44,085 bases of DNA from Myxococcales bacterium (GTDB taxonomy: Bacteria > Myxococcota_A > UBA9160 > UBA4427): contig DUCT01000020.1 of assembly GCA_012959665.1 (NCBI GenBank), forward strand, positions 1 to 44,085. Reading direction: 5' to 3'. The position numbers and the translations under genes were made by a program. The notes beneath the pieces were generated by a model. That model did not search any database and was not told the DNA's origin. It saw only the letters and a list, made by a program, of their open reading frames with translations. Within the stretch, counting starts at the first letter, position 1. Every line of letters begins with the position of its first letter. This document shows positions 33,360-41,517 of the stretch, in pieces.

Positions 33360-35326
33360 GCGGGCTGTCCGCTTCCCGGCCGCGCGGGATGCGGCCAGAG
33401 AATCGCGACCCCCCCCATGGCAAAGAGGATCGCACCCGCCCATATCCAGTTGACCAGGGGGTTTTGATAGATCTTTACGGTGGCCGAACCGTCGGGCTCG
33501 ATGGCATTGAGGATCACGTAGATGTCCTCTGACCAAGTCGAGTAGATGGAGGGAATCGTCGAGGGCTGTTGTTCCAGCCAGTAGATCCGCTTCTCAGGCT
33601 CCATGACGGCCAGGGGTTCTCCATCCTTGTAGAGCGCGAGCCGTGCTGTGGCGCCGCCGTAGTGCTGTCGTGTGATGGGCTCCGCGGTGAGGTACTGGAG
33701 TCGATAATCTTGGACCTCGACGGAATCGCCGGGCTCCATGTTCTCCAGGGTCTCGTAATTGAAGACACTTCCGGAAATGCCCAGGAGAATGATCACGACT
33801 CCCATGTGGATGATGTAGCCCCCGTAGCGTCGCTGGTTCTTGCGCAGGAGGGTCATGAACGCCGTTGCGGGTGATTCGCCGTGGGCCCGGACACGGGCCC
33901 GAATGGCCTGGGTGTATTCCTGGCCGATGGTTCCCGCGACAAAGGCGCAAAGCCCCCAGCACGTCAGGGCCCAATACCCCACCTCGCCCCAAAAGATGGC
34001 CGCGAGGACAAGAGTCGAGCCGACGCCCAGGGATACGGGAATCTTGAATTGGCGTCTCAAGCTGGCGGGGCTGGCCTTGCGCCATGCCACCAGGGGGCCG
34101 ACCCCAGTGAGAAAGAGCAGGATCAGCACCAGTGGGCCGGTGACTACGTTGAAGAAGTGAGGGCCCAGGGTTAGTCGCTCACCACTGAGGGATTCGGAAA
34201 AGACCGGCAGCATGGTGAAGCCGAACACGACGGCAAGCAGCACCATGAACACCCAGTTGTTGAGGATGAAACTCGACTCCCGCGACACCACGGATTCCAG
34301 TCGGTTCGGGCTGGCCAGTTCCTTTCGCCGGAAAATGACCGCGCCATAGAAGAGCGTCGCGGCAACGACCACGTAGCTGAGGAAAATCGGCTTGTACCAT
34401 CCCGCGTCGGTGAAGGCGTGGACGGATTGCACGATTCCGCTCCGTGTGAGGAAGGTGCCGAAGAGGCACATCGTGTACGTGAGACCGATCAGTACGACGT
34501 TCCAGGTCTTCAGCATATTGCGCTTTTCCTGGATCATCACCGAGTGCAGGTAGGCGGTGGCAGCCAGCCAGGGCATCAGGGAAGCGTTCTCCACCGGATC
34601 CCAAGCCCAGTACCCGCCCCAGCCCAGCACTTCGTAGGCCCACCGGCCACCCAAGACGATTCCGCAGCCCAGGGTCAGCCAGGCGATGAGACTCCAGCGC
34701 CGGGTGGTGCGAAACCAGGAGGTGCTGAGTTCGCCGGTGACCAGGGCGGCGAACGCGAAGGCAAAGGGTGTCGCGAAGCCCGTAAACCCCAGGTAGAGCA
34801 TGACCGGGTGAATCATCATAACGGGGTGTTGGAGCAGAGGGTTCAAGCCCTGGCCGTCCGAGAGCACCTGGTCGTGGGGAAGGCGTTCGAAGGGATTGGT
34901 CAGAAATTCAAGCAGGCCCAGGAAAAAGGCTGCGTTCAGCAAAAGCATCACGGCGACCCAGGGAATCAGGCTCGGGTGCAGTTTGCGGTTGGCAAAGACA
35001 CCGGCTGACCCGAAGGCCATGAGGAGGAACACCCAGAGCATCAAGGAGCCCGCCTGGCCGCCCCAGAGTGCGCCCAGGCGGTAGTGAAGTTCCATACTGC
35101 GCGCCGAGTGTTGGGCCACGTAGGCCAGGGAAAAGTCGTTCTGGGCCAAAGCCCAGAAGAGGGCAAACATGGCCACGGCCAGAAAGCCGAAAACCAGGTA
35201 GACCGCGCGTTCGGCCACCCGGCCCCAGTCCGCGTTCCGGTTGAGGCCCGCATAGATTCCGGCCACGATCCCGGCACCCGCGGCCAACAGGCCCAGGCGG
35301 ATCGCATAGAGTCCGAGTTCGGACAT
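33356..35326 (-). CDS. ccmF: Cytochrome c haem lyase CcmF
   Basis: Multi-span haem lyase of 656 residues that receives haem from CcmE and joins it to apocytochrome CxxCH motifs. The tryptophan-rich loop GWGGYWAWDPVENASLMPWLAATAYLHSV is exact. Conserved histidine regions include HPVMMIHPVMLYLGF, and FLTRSGIVQSVHAF is present. The C-terminal periplasmic domain (GSVFNYETLENMEPGD...) precedes a last helix. The track start is TTG 35329; ATG 35326 follows directly and has GGGAG with a 7 nt spacer. About 140 nt separates it from ccmE. Confidence 0.95.
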   Translation of the reverse strand: MSELGLYAIRLGLLAAGAGIVAGIYAGLNRNADWGRVAERAVYLVFGFLAVAMFALFWALAQNDFSLAYVAQHSARSMELHYRLGALWGGQAGSLMLWVFLLMAFGSAGVFANRKLHPSLIPWVAVMLLLNAAFFLGLLEFLTNPFERLPHDQVLSDGQGLNPLLQHPVMMIHPVMLYLGFTGFATPFAFAFAALVTGELSTSWFRTTRRWSLIAWLTLGCGIVLGGRWAYEVLGWGGYWAWDPVENASLMPWLAATAYLHSVMIQEKRNMLKTWNVVLIGLTYTMCLFGTFLTRSGIVQSVHAFTDAGWYKPIFLSYVVVAATLFYGAVIFRRKELASPNRLESVVSRESSFILNNWVFMVLLAVVFGFTMLPVFSESLSGERLTLGPHFFNVVTGPLVLILLFLTGVGPLVAWRKASPASLRRQFKIPVSLGVGSTLVLAAIFWGEVGYWALTCWGLCAFVAGTIGQEYTQAIRARVRAHGESPATAFMTLLRKNQRRYGGYIIHMGVVIILLGISGSVFNYETLENMEPGDSVEVQDYRLQYLTAEPITRQHYGGATARLALYKDGEPLAVMEPEKRIYWLEQQPSTIPSIYSTWSEDIYVILNAIEPDGSATVKIYQNPLVNWIWAGAILFAMGGVAILWPHPARPGSGQPA

Positions 35327-35467
35327 CAACTTGCTCCCTCATTCAAGCGCCGGCTTGGCGCAGAGCGCTCAAATCCGACGTGTCGCTTCCGCCCGATGAA
35401 TTTCTACGGGGCTGGTTTCTCCTGCTCCGATTCGGGGCCCGAGCCCAAAGCCTGGCTGGCCGATGAA

Positions 35468-35947
35468 CTAGAGATTGACGGCCTCGCTCGATTCGCCCTC
35501 GCCCAATTCGGCCTCGCGCGCCTTGGCCTCGAACTTCGATGGGCATTTAGCCATGAGGTTGTCGGCAAGAAAGAGCGTATCGGTCCGGTGGTTCTGGACT
35601 CGACCCTCGATGACAACTTCGGCGCCATCCTTGAACATGTCTGGAGTTTCCAACCCGAGAAAGAGGACCTCGAGGGTCTGCTCTCCGGTGATGCCGGCGT
35701 GGGGAGGATCGTTCTGCACCACGAAACGCACGTTCTTGGCTTCGAGGTCGCGGTGGATCGAATCGTTGGCCACGTAGCCGTGCACCCGCAAGGATCGTCC
35801 CTCGAGTTCCTTGTTTTCGGCCAGGAACTCGTTGAGGTTCTGGTAGTACTGGAAGGCGGCTTTGCCCTGGAGGTTCGTGTAGCCGTACCAGCCGAGGAGC
35901 AGGGCGACCAACGCCGCCCCCACTGTAATTTGCGCGCCCTTTGACAT
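35468..35947 (-). CDS. ccmE: Haem chaperone CcmE, cysteine-type
   Basis: Membrane-anchored OB-fold haem chaperone of 159 residues: N-terminal helix ITVGAALVALLLGWYGYTN, then the beta-barrel (LRVHGYVANDSIH, VRFVVQNDPPHAG, VVIEGRVQNHRTDTLFLADNLMAKCPSKFEAK). The covalent haem-binding site is Cys135, as in CxxxY-type CcmE of deltaproteobacteria and archaea, instead of the usual HxxxY. Here the aromatic is phenylalanine (CPSKF), an unusual spelling. Start ATG 35947 is chosen over 36118: AAGG is 8 nt upstream and homology begins MSKGAQ. First gene of the ccm unit. Confidence 0.9.
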   Translation of the reverse strand: MSKGAQITVGAALVALLLGWYGYTNLQGKAAFQYYQNLNEFLAENKELEGRSLRVHGYVANDSIHRDLEAKNVRFVVQNDPPHAGITGEQTLEVLFLGLETPDMFKDGAEVVIEGRVQNHRTDTLFLADNLMAKCPSKFEAKAREAELGEGESSEAVNL

Positions 35948-36171
35948 CCGTGTGCCCTTCGACTGCGTGCGTGCGTGCGGAGTGGTGTGAATTGGATTGG
36001 ATTGGATCGGTGCCGTGGAGAGTAGGGACCCCGCTGGGCTCCCTAAGAGCGAGCCGAGGGTAGCCGCGCGTGGCTCGCGCGTCAAACCGTCAGCAATCAG
36101 AAAAGCTACCAAATTCACATACTTGGGCTCCTGCCCTCGACACTTGCCGGGCGTGTGGCTACCCCCCGGAG

Positions 36172-37350
36172 ATGCGTACCGATCGGTCCCGTGCCCTCGA
36201 GCCTTTTCTCGCCATGGAGATCATGGAGCGCGCCTTTGAACTGGAAGCCGCCGGGGCCCGTGTGGTTCACCTTGAGATCGGTGAACCGGAATTCCCGGCT
36301 CCGGCCTGCGTCGTCGAGGCATGCGAACGCGCGCTTCGTGACGGCCAAACCCACTACACCGACAGCCGTGGGCTTGGGGCGTTGCGAGAGGCCATCGCCG
36401 AGGATTGCCAACGCCGTTCGGGCGTCGCCCCCGATCCCGCCCAGATCATGGTGACGGCGGGGACTTCGCCCGCAATGCTCTTGGTCTTCTCCCTGCTCGT
36501 TGATCGGGGAGACGAGGTGGTGATGGCTACACCCCACTATCCCTGTTACCCCAACTTCATTCGCCACTGCGGGGGAGAGCCTGTCCTGGTCCCCACCCGG
36601 GCCGAAGACGGCTTTGCCCTCGACCCGGACGCCGTCCGCGCCGCCCTGACCCCGCGAACTCGGGCCATCGTGGTGGCCTCCCCGGCCAATCCCACCGGAG
36701 CGATTCATGATCGCGAGACCCTGGAGGCTCTTGCACAACTCGGCCCACCCCTGGTTTCCGATGAGATCTACGATGGTCTGGTCTACGACGGAGCCGAAAC
36801 GACTTCCGTTATGGGAATCTCCGATGAAGCGTTCGTCCTCGATGGTTTCTCGAAACGCTATGCCATGACGGGTTTCCGGCTTGGCTGGGTGGTGGCGCCA
36901 GAGTGGTCCCTTCGCGCGCTTCAGACCATGCAGCAAAATTTTTTCATCTCGGCCAATCACTTCGTTCAGCACGCGGGTATCGCGGCGCTGAAGGGCGGCG
37001 CTCCGGCGGCGGAGCACTTGCGGCGGGCGTGCGCGCGCCGGCGCGGGCGGTTGGTGGATGGCCTTCGGAATCTGGGTTTTGGTATTCCCAGATCGCCCGA
37101 GGGTGCATTCTACGTGCTGGCCGATGCGCGTCGTTTCGGAAGCGATTCGCGTACGCTGGCCTCGGCGCTGCTCGAGCGGGCGCATGTGGGAACGACTCCG
37201 GGCATTGATTTTGGAGCGGCGGCCGAGGGCATGTTGCGCTTTTGTTACGCGGTGAGTGAAGAGGCCCTGGACGAGGCGCTGGCCCGGTTGGCAGAGGTCC
37301 TTCCCGCACTCGAAGCCCAAGCCCAGAACACGATCGAGGGAGAAACGTGA
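36172..37350 (+). CDS. Class I/II PLP aminotransferase (aspartate aminotransferase-like)
   Basis: Fold-type I aminotransferase: HLEIGEPEFPAP, DGQTHYTDSRGLGALREAIAE, VTAGTSPAMLLVFSLLVDRGDEV, PANPTGAIHDRETL, SDEIYDGLVYDG, and the PLP lysine in LDGFSKRYAMTGFRLGW (about residue 226). Such proteins transaminate aspartate, alanine or aromatic acids; specificity is not readable here. The track start 36070 adds an unlikely lead. ATG 36172 opens just before the conserved PFLAMEIMERAFELEAAG region, but GGAG touches it directly, so the start is uncertain. It overlaps engB. Confidence 0.88.
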   Translation: MRTDRSRALEPFLAMEIMERAFELEAAGARVVHLEIGEPEFPAPACVVEACERALRDGQTHYTDSRGLGALREAIAEDCQRRSGVAPDPAQIMVTAGTSPAMLLVFSLLVDRGDEVVMATPHYPCYPNFIRHCGGEPVLVPTRAEDGFALDPDAVRAALTPRTRAIVVASPANPTGAIHDRETLEALAQLGPPLVSDEIYDGLVYDGAETTSVMGISDEAFVLDGFSKRYAMTGFRLGWVVAPEWSLRALQTMQQNFFISANHFVQHAGIAALKGGAPAAEHLRRACARRRGRLVDGLRNLGFGIPRSPEGAFYVLADARRFGSDSRTLASALLERAHVGTTPGIDFGAAAEGMLRFCYAVSEEALDEALARLAEVLPALEAQAQNTIEGET

Positions 37351-37934
37351 AAATTCGACGCGCGGAACTCAATCGGTCGTGCGCTCTGTTGGCTCAATTT
37401 CCAGAGACGACCCGGCCCGAGATCGCATTCCTGGGTCGCTCCAACGTGGGCAAGTCGAGCCTGCTCAACGCGCTCGTTCAGCGAAAGCAACTGGCGCGGA
37501 CGAGTTCAACCCCGGGCAAGACCCGGATGATCCATTTCTTTGAAGTCGATGCAGACTCCAGGGAGGTCATGCTCGTGGATCTGCCGGGCTATGGCTGGGC
37601 CCGGGTATCGCGCAAGGAGCGCGAGAGCTGGCAGGGCCTGATCGAAAGCTACCTCGAGGGGCGTGAGGCCCTGCGCCTGGCCATCCTGCTCCAGGACCTG
37701 CGCAGGGATTTTTCCGAAGACGAAACCCTGCTGCTCGATTGGCTGGCCGAGCGGGGTATCGAGGTCGTGGTGGTCTTCACCAAGGGCGACAAGCTCAAAC
37801 CCATGCGCCGCGCCAAGCGAGCCAAGGAACTGAGGGCTCAACTCGGCAGCCGTTCGGTGACGGTGCAATTGACTTCCGCCCAGGCCAAGCAGGGTATTTA
37901 CGAACTCTGGAAGACGATCCGCGAGCGCCTTTGA
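37347..37934 (+). CDS. engB: Ribosome-biogenesis GTP-binding protein EngB/YsxC
   Basis: Essential-type small GTPase for large-subunit assembly and division. G1 GRSNVGKSSLLNAL at about residue 31, switch TSSTPGKTRMIHFFEV, G3 VDLPGYGWARVSRKE, G4 VVFTKGDKLKP and G5 LTSAQAKQGI. 195 residues, the usual size. GTG start overlaps the aminotransferase TGA (GTGA) and has GAGGGAG upstream, so the pair is translationally coupled. Confidence 0.95.
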   Translation: MKIRRAELNRSCALLAQFPETTRPEIAFLGRSNVGKSSLLNALVQRKQLARTSSTPGKTRMIHFFEVDADSREVMLVDLPGYGWARVSRKERESWQGLIESYLEGREALRLAILLQDLRRDFSEDETLLLDWLAERGIEVVVVFTKGDKLKPMRRAKRAKELRAQLGSRSVTVQLTSAQAKQGIYELWKTIRERL

Positions 37935-37990
37935 GCCCCTGCCCCCGGGCGGGGTGTTCGGCTGATCCCTTGATGGAGCGTCGGGGGAAT

Positions 37991-38016
37991 CAGAGCGATC
38001 AGAGCGATCAGAGCGA
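37991..38016. repeat. 9-nt tandem repeat
   Basis: CAGAGCGAT is repeated nearly three times head to tail in the gap between convergent engB and the exported hypothetical, running into the 3' end of the latter. No function evident. Confidence 0.6.
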
Positions 38017-38376
38017 GAAGGGAAGTTGTACCACGAGGCCCAGGCTTTGGTCCGGCTCCACGGGCGTGCGCGGGGCATCCCCGAGAACGACGGGGCGTAA
38101 GGGAATTCGGTGCAGTCTTTCGACGAGCCCCGTAAAAGCAAAATTGTCCTGCCGGTGCAGTGTCCGGGAGACAAGGGAATAGTCGTTCTCCTTGCCGAAC
38201 TCGAAGGGGGCGGGCAGTAGGGTCTTGGGGAGTTCCGCCGGCGAAAAGCGCTGGGCATCCCACAAGCTGTCCAGGGCGAGGACGGGCCCGGCTGTCAGCC
38301 CGAGTAGAGGGGCGGCGAGCAGGGTGGCTAGAAGTCCGCGTAGGCTCCCTAGGAACGAAGCGGTCTGATTGGGCAT
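38008..38376 (-). CDS. Exported hypothetical protein, 122 residues
   Basis: N-terminal signal peptide (SLRGLLATLLAAPLLGLTAGPVLA, cleavage expected near A35) followed by an approximately 87-residue mature part (LDSLWDAQRFSPAELPKTLLPAPFEFGKENDYSLVSRTLHRQDNFAFTGLVERLHRIP...VVQLPFSL). No family recognised, no cysteines, no membrane helix after the leader. It is downstream of the F420 operon on the same strand but separated by 346 nt with repeats and a hairpin, so it is probably its own transcript. Confidence 0.6.
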   Translation of the reverse strand: MPNQTASFLGSLRGLLATLLAAPLLGLTAGPVLALDSLWDAQRFSPAELPKTLLPAPFEFGKENDYSLVSRTLHRQDNFAFTGLVERLHRIPLRPVVLGDAPRTPVEPDQSLGLVVQLPFSL

Positions 38377-38614
38377 GGTCTGTCCTGGGCTCTTTGGGTT
38401 GGGCTCACGTCCGGTCGGGGGTGCAGGGGTGCGAGCTACTGTTCGGCCGCTGCGGACATTTCAAGAGCCCTTTCTTTTGTGCCGCTTCTCGGGCCAGTGC
38501 CCTCGGGGCGGCTGCCTGTGTTCCGCCGGTGGGCCGGTGCAAGCGGCCCCGAGATTGAACGCCGGGACGAGGGGCATGCGCGAGCGGACGCAAAAGACTT
38601 GAGAATCGAAGCCA

Positions 38615-38662
38615 GGGCCTAGAGAAAGAAGGGCCTAGAGAAAGAAGGGCCTAGAGAAAGAA
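38615..38662. repeat. Three perfect 16-nt tandem repeats
   Basis: GGGCCTAGAGAAAGAA is repeated exactly three times (38615, 38631, 38647). It is followed by related GAAAGAAAG-type purine sequence to 38700. On the cof-operon strand this is a C/T-rich tract just after the last gene. Confidence 0.85.
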
Positions 38663-38702
38663 AGGCGGAAAGAAAGGAAGCCGGCGAGAAAGAAAGCCGG
38701 AA

Positions 38703-38715
38703 CGGACCGGGTCCG
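38703..38715 (-). terminator. Hairpin and pyrimidine tract after cofE
   Basis: CGGAC and GTCCG pair around a 3-nt loop, 7 nt after the cofE TAG in the direction of transcription. TTCCGGCTTTCTTTCT follows. It is a weak intrinsic or Rho-assisted terminator candidate for the F420 operon. Confidence 0.4.
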
Positions 38716-38722
38716 GTGGGGC

Positions 38723-39499
38723 CTAGCGGAAGAGATCTTCCTCGGGCTTGCGCAGTAGGTCCTCGAGCTTGCCCTCGCCAACACGGGGAACGCCTTGGAT
38801 CCAGACCGCGGGAATGCCGGCATCCTTGATCATCAGCAGCCCGGCGGCGGCGGCCAATTGGTCCACCGTGGCCATGGTGGTGACCTGGAGTTCCCGGCCC
38901 ATCCAGTCCTGGCTGCCCCGGATATCGGCGATGGGGGCGATGCCCGCCGAGCCGATACAGACATCCACCAAACCCTCGCGCCAGGGCCGGCCAAAGGTAT
39001 CGCTCACCACGACGGCGAGGTCGGTATGGCCCAGGGCGGCGAGCCCGTCGCGCAGCCGAGCCGCCGAGGCGTCGCTGTCCACGGGCAGCAGCACGGCGAT
39101 ATCACGGCCCGGCGTGTTGGAGAGGTCGACTCCCGCGTTTGCGCAGACGAGTCCGTGGGAGGTCTCGCAGATCATGACCCCGCGACCCCTTCGCACCACG
39201 CGAACGCTTTCGCCCAGAACGATTTCCACGTGTCGGGGATCCTTGCCGTCTTCCTCGGCGATGCGAAGCGCCTCGGCGCGGGGCTCGACATCGGCCAGGG
39301 CCAGGGTGCGGCCCTCGGCCTTGGAGATGATTTTCTGGCAGACCACGAGGATGCCCTCGCCCAAGTCCAGGCCGGCTGCGTCGGCCGCGGTGTGAATCAA
39401 CCCGGCCAGGTCGTCGCCGGTATTGATCGCCGGAATCCCGCCCAGGGCGGTCATGCGGATGGGGGCCGGAACGGCGGGAGAAGTGGCTGAATCGGTCAT
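38723..39499 (-). CDS. cofE: Coenzyme F420-0:L-glutamate ligase
   Basis: GTP-dependent ligase adding the gamma-linked glutamates to F420-0. Clear family text: IRMTALGGIPAINTGDDLAGLI, VVCQKIISKAEGR, ICETSHGLVCANAGVDLSN, LLPVDSDASAARLRDGL, VVVSDTFGRPWREGLVDVCIGSAGIAPI and DQLAAAAGLLM. It is a stand-alone 258-residue CofE, without the C-terminal nitroreductase-like domain of actinobacterial FbiB. Start ATG 39499 chosen because the longer track ORF (39631) overlaps cofC heavily. 10 nt after the cofC stop. Confidence 0.95.
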   Translation of the reverse strand: MTDSATSPAVPAPIRMTALGGIPAINTGDDLAGLIHTAADAAGLDLGEGILVVCQKIISKAEGRTLALADVEPRAEALRIAEEDGKDPRHVEIVLGESVRVVRRGRGVMICETSHGLVCANAGVDLSNTPGRDIAVLLPVDSDASAARLRDGLAALGHTDLAVVVSDTFGRPWREGLVDVCIGSAGIAPIADIRGSQDWMGRELQVTTMATVDQLAAAAGLLMIKDAGIPAVWIQGVPRVGEGKLEDLLRKPEEDLFR

Positions 39500-39509
39500 G
39501 GACGGCGCC

Positions 39510-40214
39510 TCATTGTGGATCCACCGGAGCGGATTTTTTCGTGATCGGAGCCGAGGACGCCGGGGGTTCGGCCGACCAGCCCAGGCTTTCGAGCAGAAGC
39601 CGGGTGTGGGCTCCGCCTTCCTTTTGCCCAAGGAAACTCCGCAAATCTTCGGCGCGGTCCAAATCGATGGCGAGTGAGGGGAGGTCGATTTCGCACAGGG
39701 GGACGCCCGCTATTCGGGCTGCCTCCCGGTGCCGGGCAGCACTTTGGGGGCCGAAGCACGAGGGCAGGGCGGCGTAGGGGCGGCGCAGGAGCGCCGACGT
39801 GCCACCGTCCCGGGAGGGGGCGAGGACCGCGGACGGGCCTGGCGCCATGGCGTCCAACGCATCGAAGAGTCGCTGCACTTCGCCGGACTGGGCACCCGGC
39901 ACGTCGCCCAGAACCACGAGCAAGGGGGCATCGGGCGCGAGACCGAGTTTGCCCGGGGCGGCGTCGATCGCCGCATTCAGCCCGGGGTCGGGGCCGTGCA
40001 ACACGTGGGCGCCCAGGCGGAGCGCGTGCTCGGCCACCCGATCATCCGGGGTCGCGACGGCGACGCGGTCGATTCCCGGGGTTTCATGAAGGGCTCCGAC
40101 CAGATCTTCGAGCATGGCGAGACACAGCGCGTTGAGTTGTTTTCGGGGCAACTCGGGGAGCAGTCTAGACTTGCTCGCCGCCAGGGATTTTACGGGAATC
40201 ACCACGGCCGTCAT
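39510..40214 (-). CDS. cofC: 2-phospho-L-lactate (or phosphoenolpyruvate/3-phosphoglycerate) guanylyltransferase CofC/FbiD
   Basis: Activates a three-carbon phospho-acid with GTP to give the side-chain donor used by CofD. MTAVVIPVKSLAASKSRLLPELPRKQLNALCLAMLEDLV is the nucleotidyltransferase N-terminus. GDVPGAQSGEVQRL and APSRDGGTSALLRRP are the metal and GTP segments, and CEIDLPSLAIDLDRAEDL ends the core. Archaeal, mycobacterial and some proteobacterial enzymes use 2-phospholactate, phosphoenolpyruvate and 3-phosphoglycerate respectively; sequence reading alone does not settle the substrate. ATG overlaps the cofD stop (ATGA). Confidence 0.92.
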   Translation of the reverse strand: MTAVVIPVKSLAASKSRLLPELPRKQLNALCLAMLEDLVGALHETPGIDRVAVATPDDRVAEHALRLGAHVLHGPDPGLNAAIDAAPGKLGLAPDAPLLVVLGDVPGAQSGEVQRLFDALDAMAPGPSAVLAPSRDGGTSALLRRPYAALPSCFGPQSAARHREAARIAGVPLCEIDLPSLAIDLDRAEDLRSFLGQKEGGAHTRLLLESLGWSAEPPASSAPITKKSAPVDPQ

Positions 40215-41182
40215 GCTTCCGACTCCGCGAGTTCGAGGGTGGCGGCCGCGAGACGCGCCGCTGCATCGGGGCTCACCATCATCGAGTCGGTGACTCGGGT
40301 CTCAAGGCCCAGGGCTTTGATCTCGCTCTCGAGTTCGGCGTCGCGCTGATCGAACACGTAGCCGTCAATCCAGGGTTGGTAATGCCGGGCGACGCCCAGG
40401 GCCGAGACCTCCACCCCGATGCCCCGGAGCAGTTGGCTGGCCGGCCCCTTCACGGGCGCGCCGCCCACGATGGGCGAAACCGCCACCACCGGCGCGGGGC
40501 TCTTCGCGATGGCCTCGGCGATGCCGGGCACCGCCAGGATCGGCCCGATGGAAACCACCGGGTTGCTGGGGCAGACCACGATGGCCCGGGCCTGAGCAAT
40601 GGCCTCGAGCACGCCGGGGGCCGGGCGGGCCACCTGGGCGGCGCCGAGATCCACCGATGCCACCGCATCGGGAGCGCCCTCGCGGATCATGTAGTCCTCA
40701 AAATGCATGCGCCGACCGTCGACGAGATCGACCAGGGTGGGGCAGGGATCCTCGGACATGGGCAGGATCCGGGGAACCGCGCCCAGGGTTCGGCGAAGTT
40801 CGTCGGCGATTTCGGCAAGCCCCGCCCCGGCCTTCAGCCGCAGGGTGCGGTGCAGGCAATGAGCGAAGTCGCGGTCGCCCAGGCGGAACCAGGCTGGGTG
40901 GCCCAACTTGTCCAGGGTGTCCACGATCTCGAAGCGATCGCCCTCGAGCCCATAGCCCAGGCTCTCGTTCACCTGCCCGGCCAAGGTGTAGGTGACGATG
41001 TCGAGGTCCGGGGCCACGTGCACCCCGTAGAATTCGCGGTCATCCCCGGTGTTCACGATGGCGACCACGTCTTCGGGGGGCGCGACACGGACGAGGCCGC
41101 GCAGAAAGCGCGCGGCGCCTACGCCGCCCGAGAGAGCGACGATGGGCCGAGAACGACCGGTTTCTCGGGGGGCGGTGGTCAT
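40211..41182 (-). CDS. cofD: 2-phospho-L-lactate transferase (Fo transferase) CofD
   Basis: Transfers the phospho-acid moiety to Fo, giving F420-0 or dehydro-F420-0. IVALSGGVGAARFLRGLVR, NTGDDREFYGVHVAPDLDIVTYTLAG, LGDRDFAHCLHRT, PMSEDPCPTLVD, CPSNPVVSIGPILAVPGI and PIVGGAPVKGPASQLLRG are diagnostic. 323 residues, usual length. The track joins it to a 980-residue frame; ATG 41182 with GAGG 5 nt upstream is the true start. First gene of the cofDCE operon; the Fo synthase genes are not in the window. Confidence 0.95.
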   Translation of the reverse strand: MTTAPRETGRSRPIVALSGGVGAARFLRGLVRVAPPEDVVAIVNTGDDREFYGVHVAPDLDIVTYTLAGQVNESLGYGLEGDRFEIVDTLDKLGHPAWFRLGDRDFAHCLHRTLRLKAGAGLAEIADELRRTLGAVPRILPMSEDPCPTLVDLVDGRRMHFEDYMIREGAPDAVASVDLGAAQVARPAPGVLEAIAQARAIVVCPSNPVVSIGPILAVPGIAEAIAKSPAPVVAVSPIVGGAPVKGPASQLLRGIGVEVSALGVARHYQPWIDGYVFDQRDAELESEIKALGLETRVTDSMMVSPDAAARLAAATLELAESEA

Positions 41183-41492
41183 TCGGACCTCGGCGCGTGC
41201 CCGGGCCCGAAGGCGAGCAGCGTCGGCAGGAGGGAGGGCGCGAGCGGTTGCATGGTCCGCGAGTTTTCTGGAGCCGGGGCGGCGAGTCAAGCACCCCGAA
41301 AGGGCGCCGGGAAACCGAGACCTTCCCGGGTCCCTGCGCCGGTGTGCCGGGGGATCGCCGAGGTCGCCTTGGCGTGGATATTCGGACCGGCCTCGCCGTG
41401 ACCGCAGAGCGACAGAGGGACTCGGGGAGGGGGTTTTCGTCGGTCGCCTCCCGGTTTTTGAGCCGCCGGCGCGGCATGACTCTTGCTCCTTG
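41183..41492. other. Intergenic region between divergent cofD and propeller-like gene
   Basis: About 310 nt of very GC-rich sequence that should contain both promoters. No convincing -35/-10 pair, riboswitch or small gene was found. Long frames crossing it on both strands look like compositional artefacts. Confidence 0.5.
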
Positions 41493-41517
41493 GGAGAGCC
41501 ATGCTCATTGGCTCTCC
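41493..41517 (+). promoter_or_regulatory. Hairpin enclosing the start codon of the propeller-like gene
   Basis: GGAGAGCC (41493-41500) and GGCTCTCC (41510-41517) pair perfectly over 8 bp. The 9-nt loop begins with ATG 41501, and the Shine-Dalgarno GGGAGAG lies in the stem. In RNA this would sequester the ribosome-binding site, a possible cis translational control. Confidence 0.5.

Larger units (their letters stand above)
38377..38722. other. 346-nt intergenic region with repeats and a hairpin
   Basis: Lies between the exported hypothetical and cofE. It holds three perfect 16-nt tandem copies (38615-38662), purine-rich sequence (pyrimidine-rich on the transcribed strand) and a small hairpin next to the cofE stop. 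No convincing gene on either strand. Confidence 0.6.

Noticed and set aside
36115-37320. 401-residue minus-strand ORF antisense to the aminotransferase
   Set aside because: The plus strand carries unmistakable aminotransferase motifs; the antisense product has no domain pattern.
37991-38662. CRISPR array from the short tandem repeats
   Set aside because: Repeats of 9 and 16 nt are contiguous with no spacers, and no cas genes occur.
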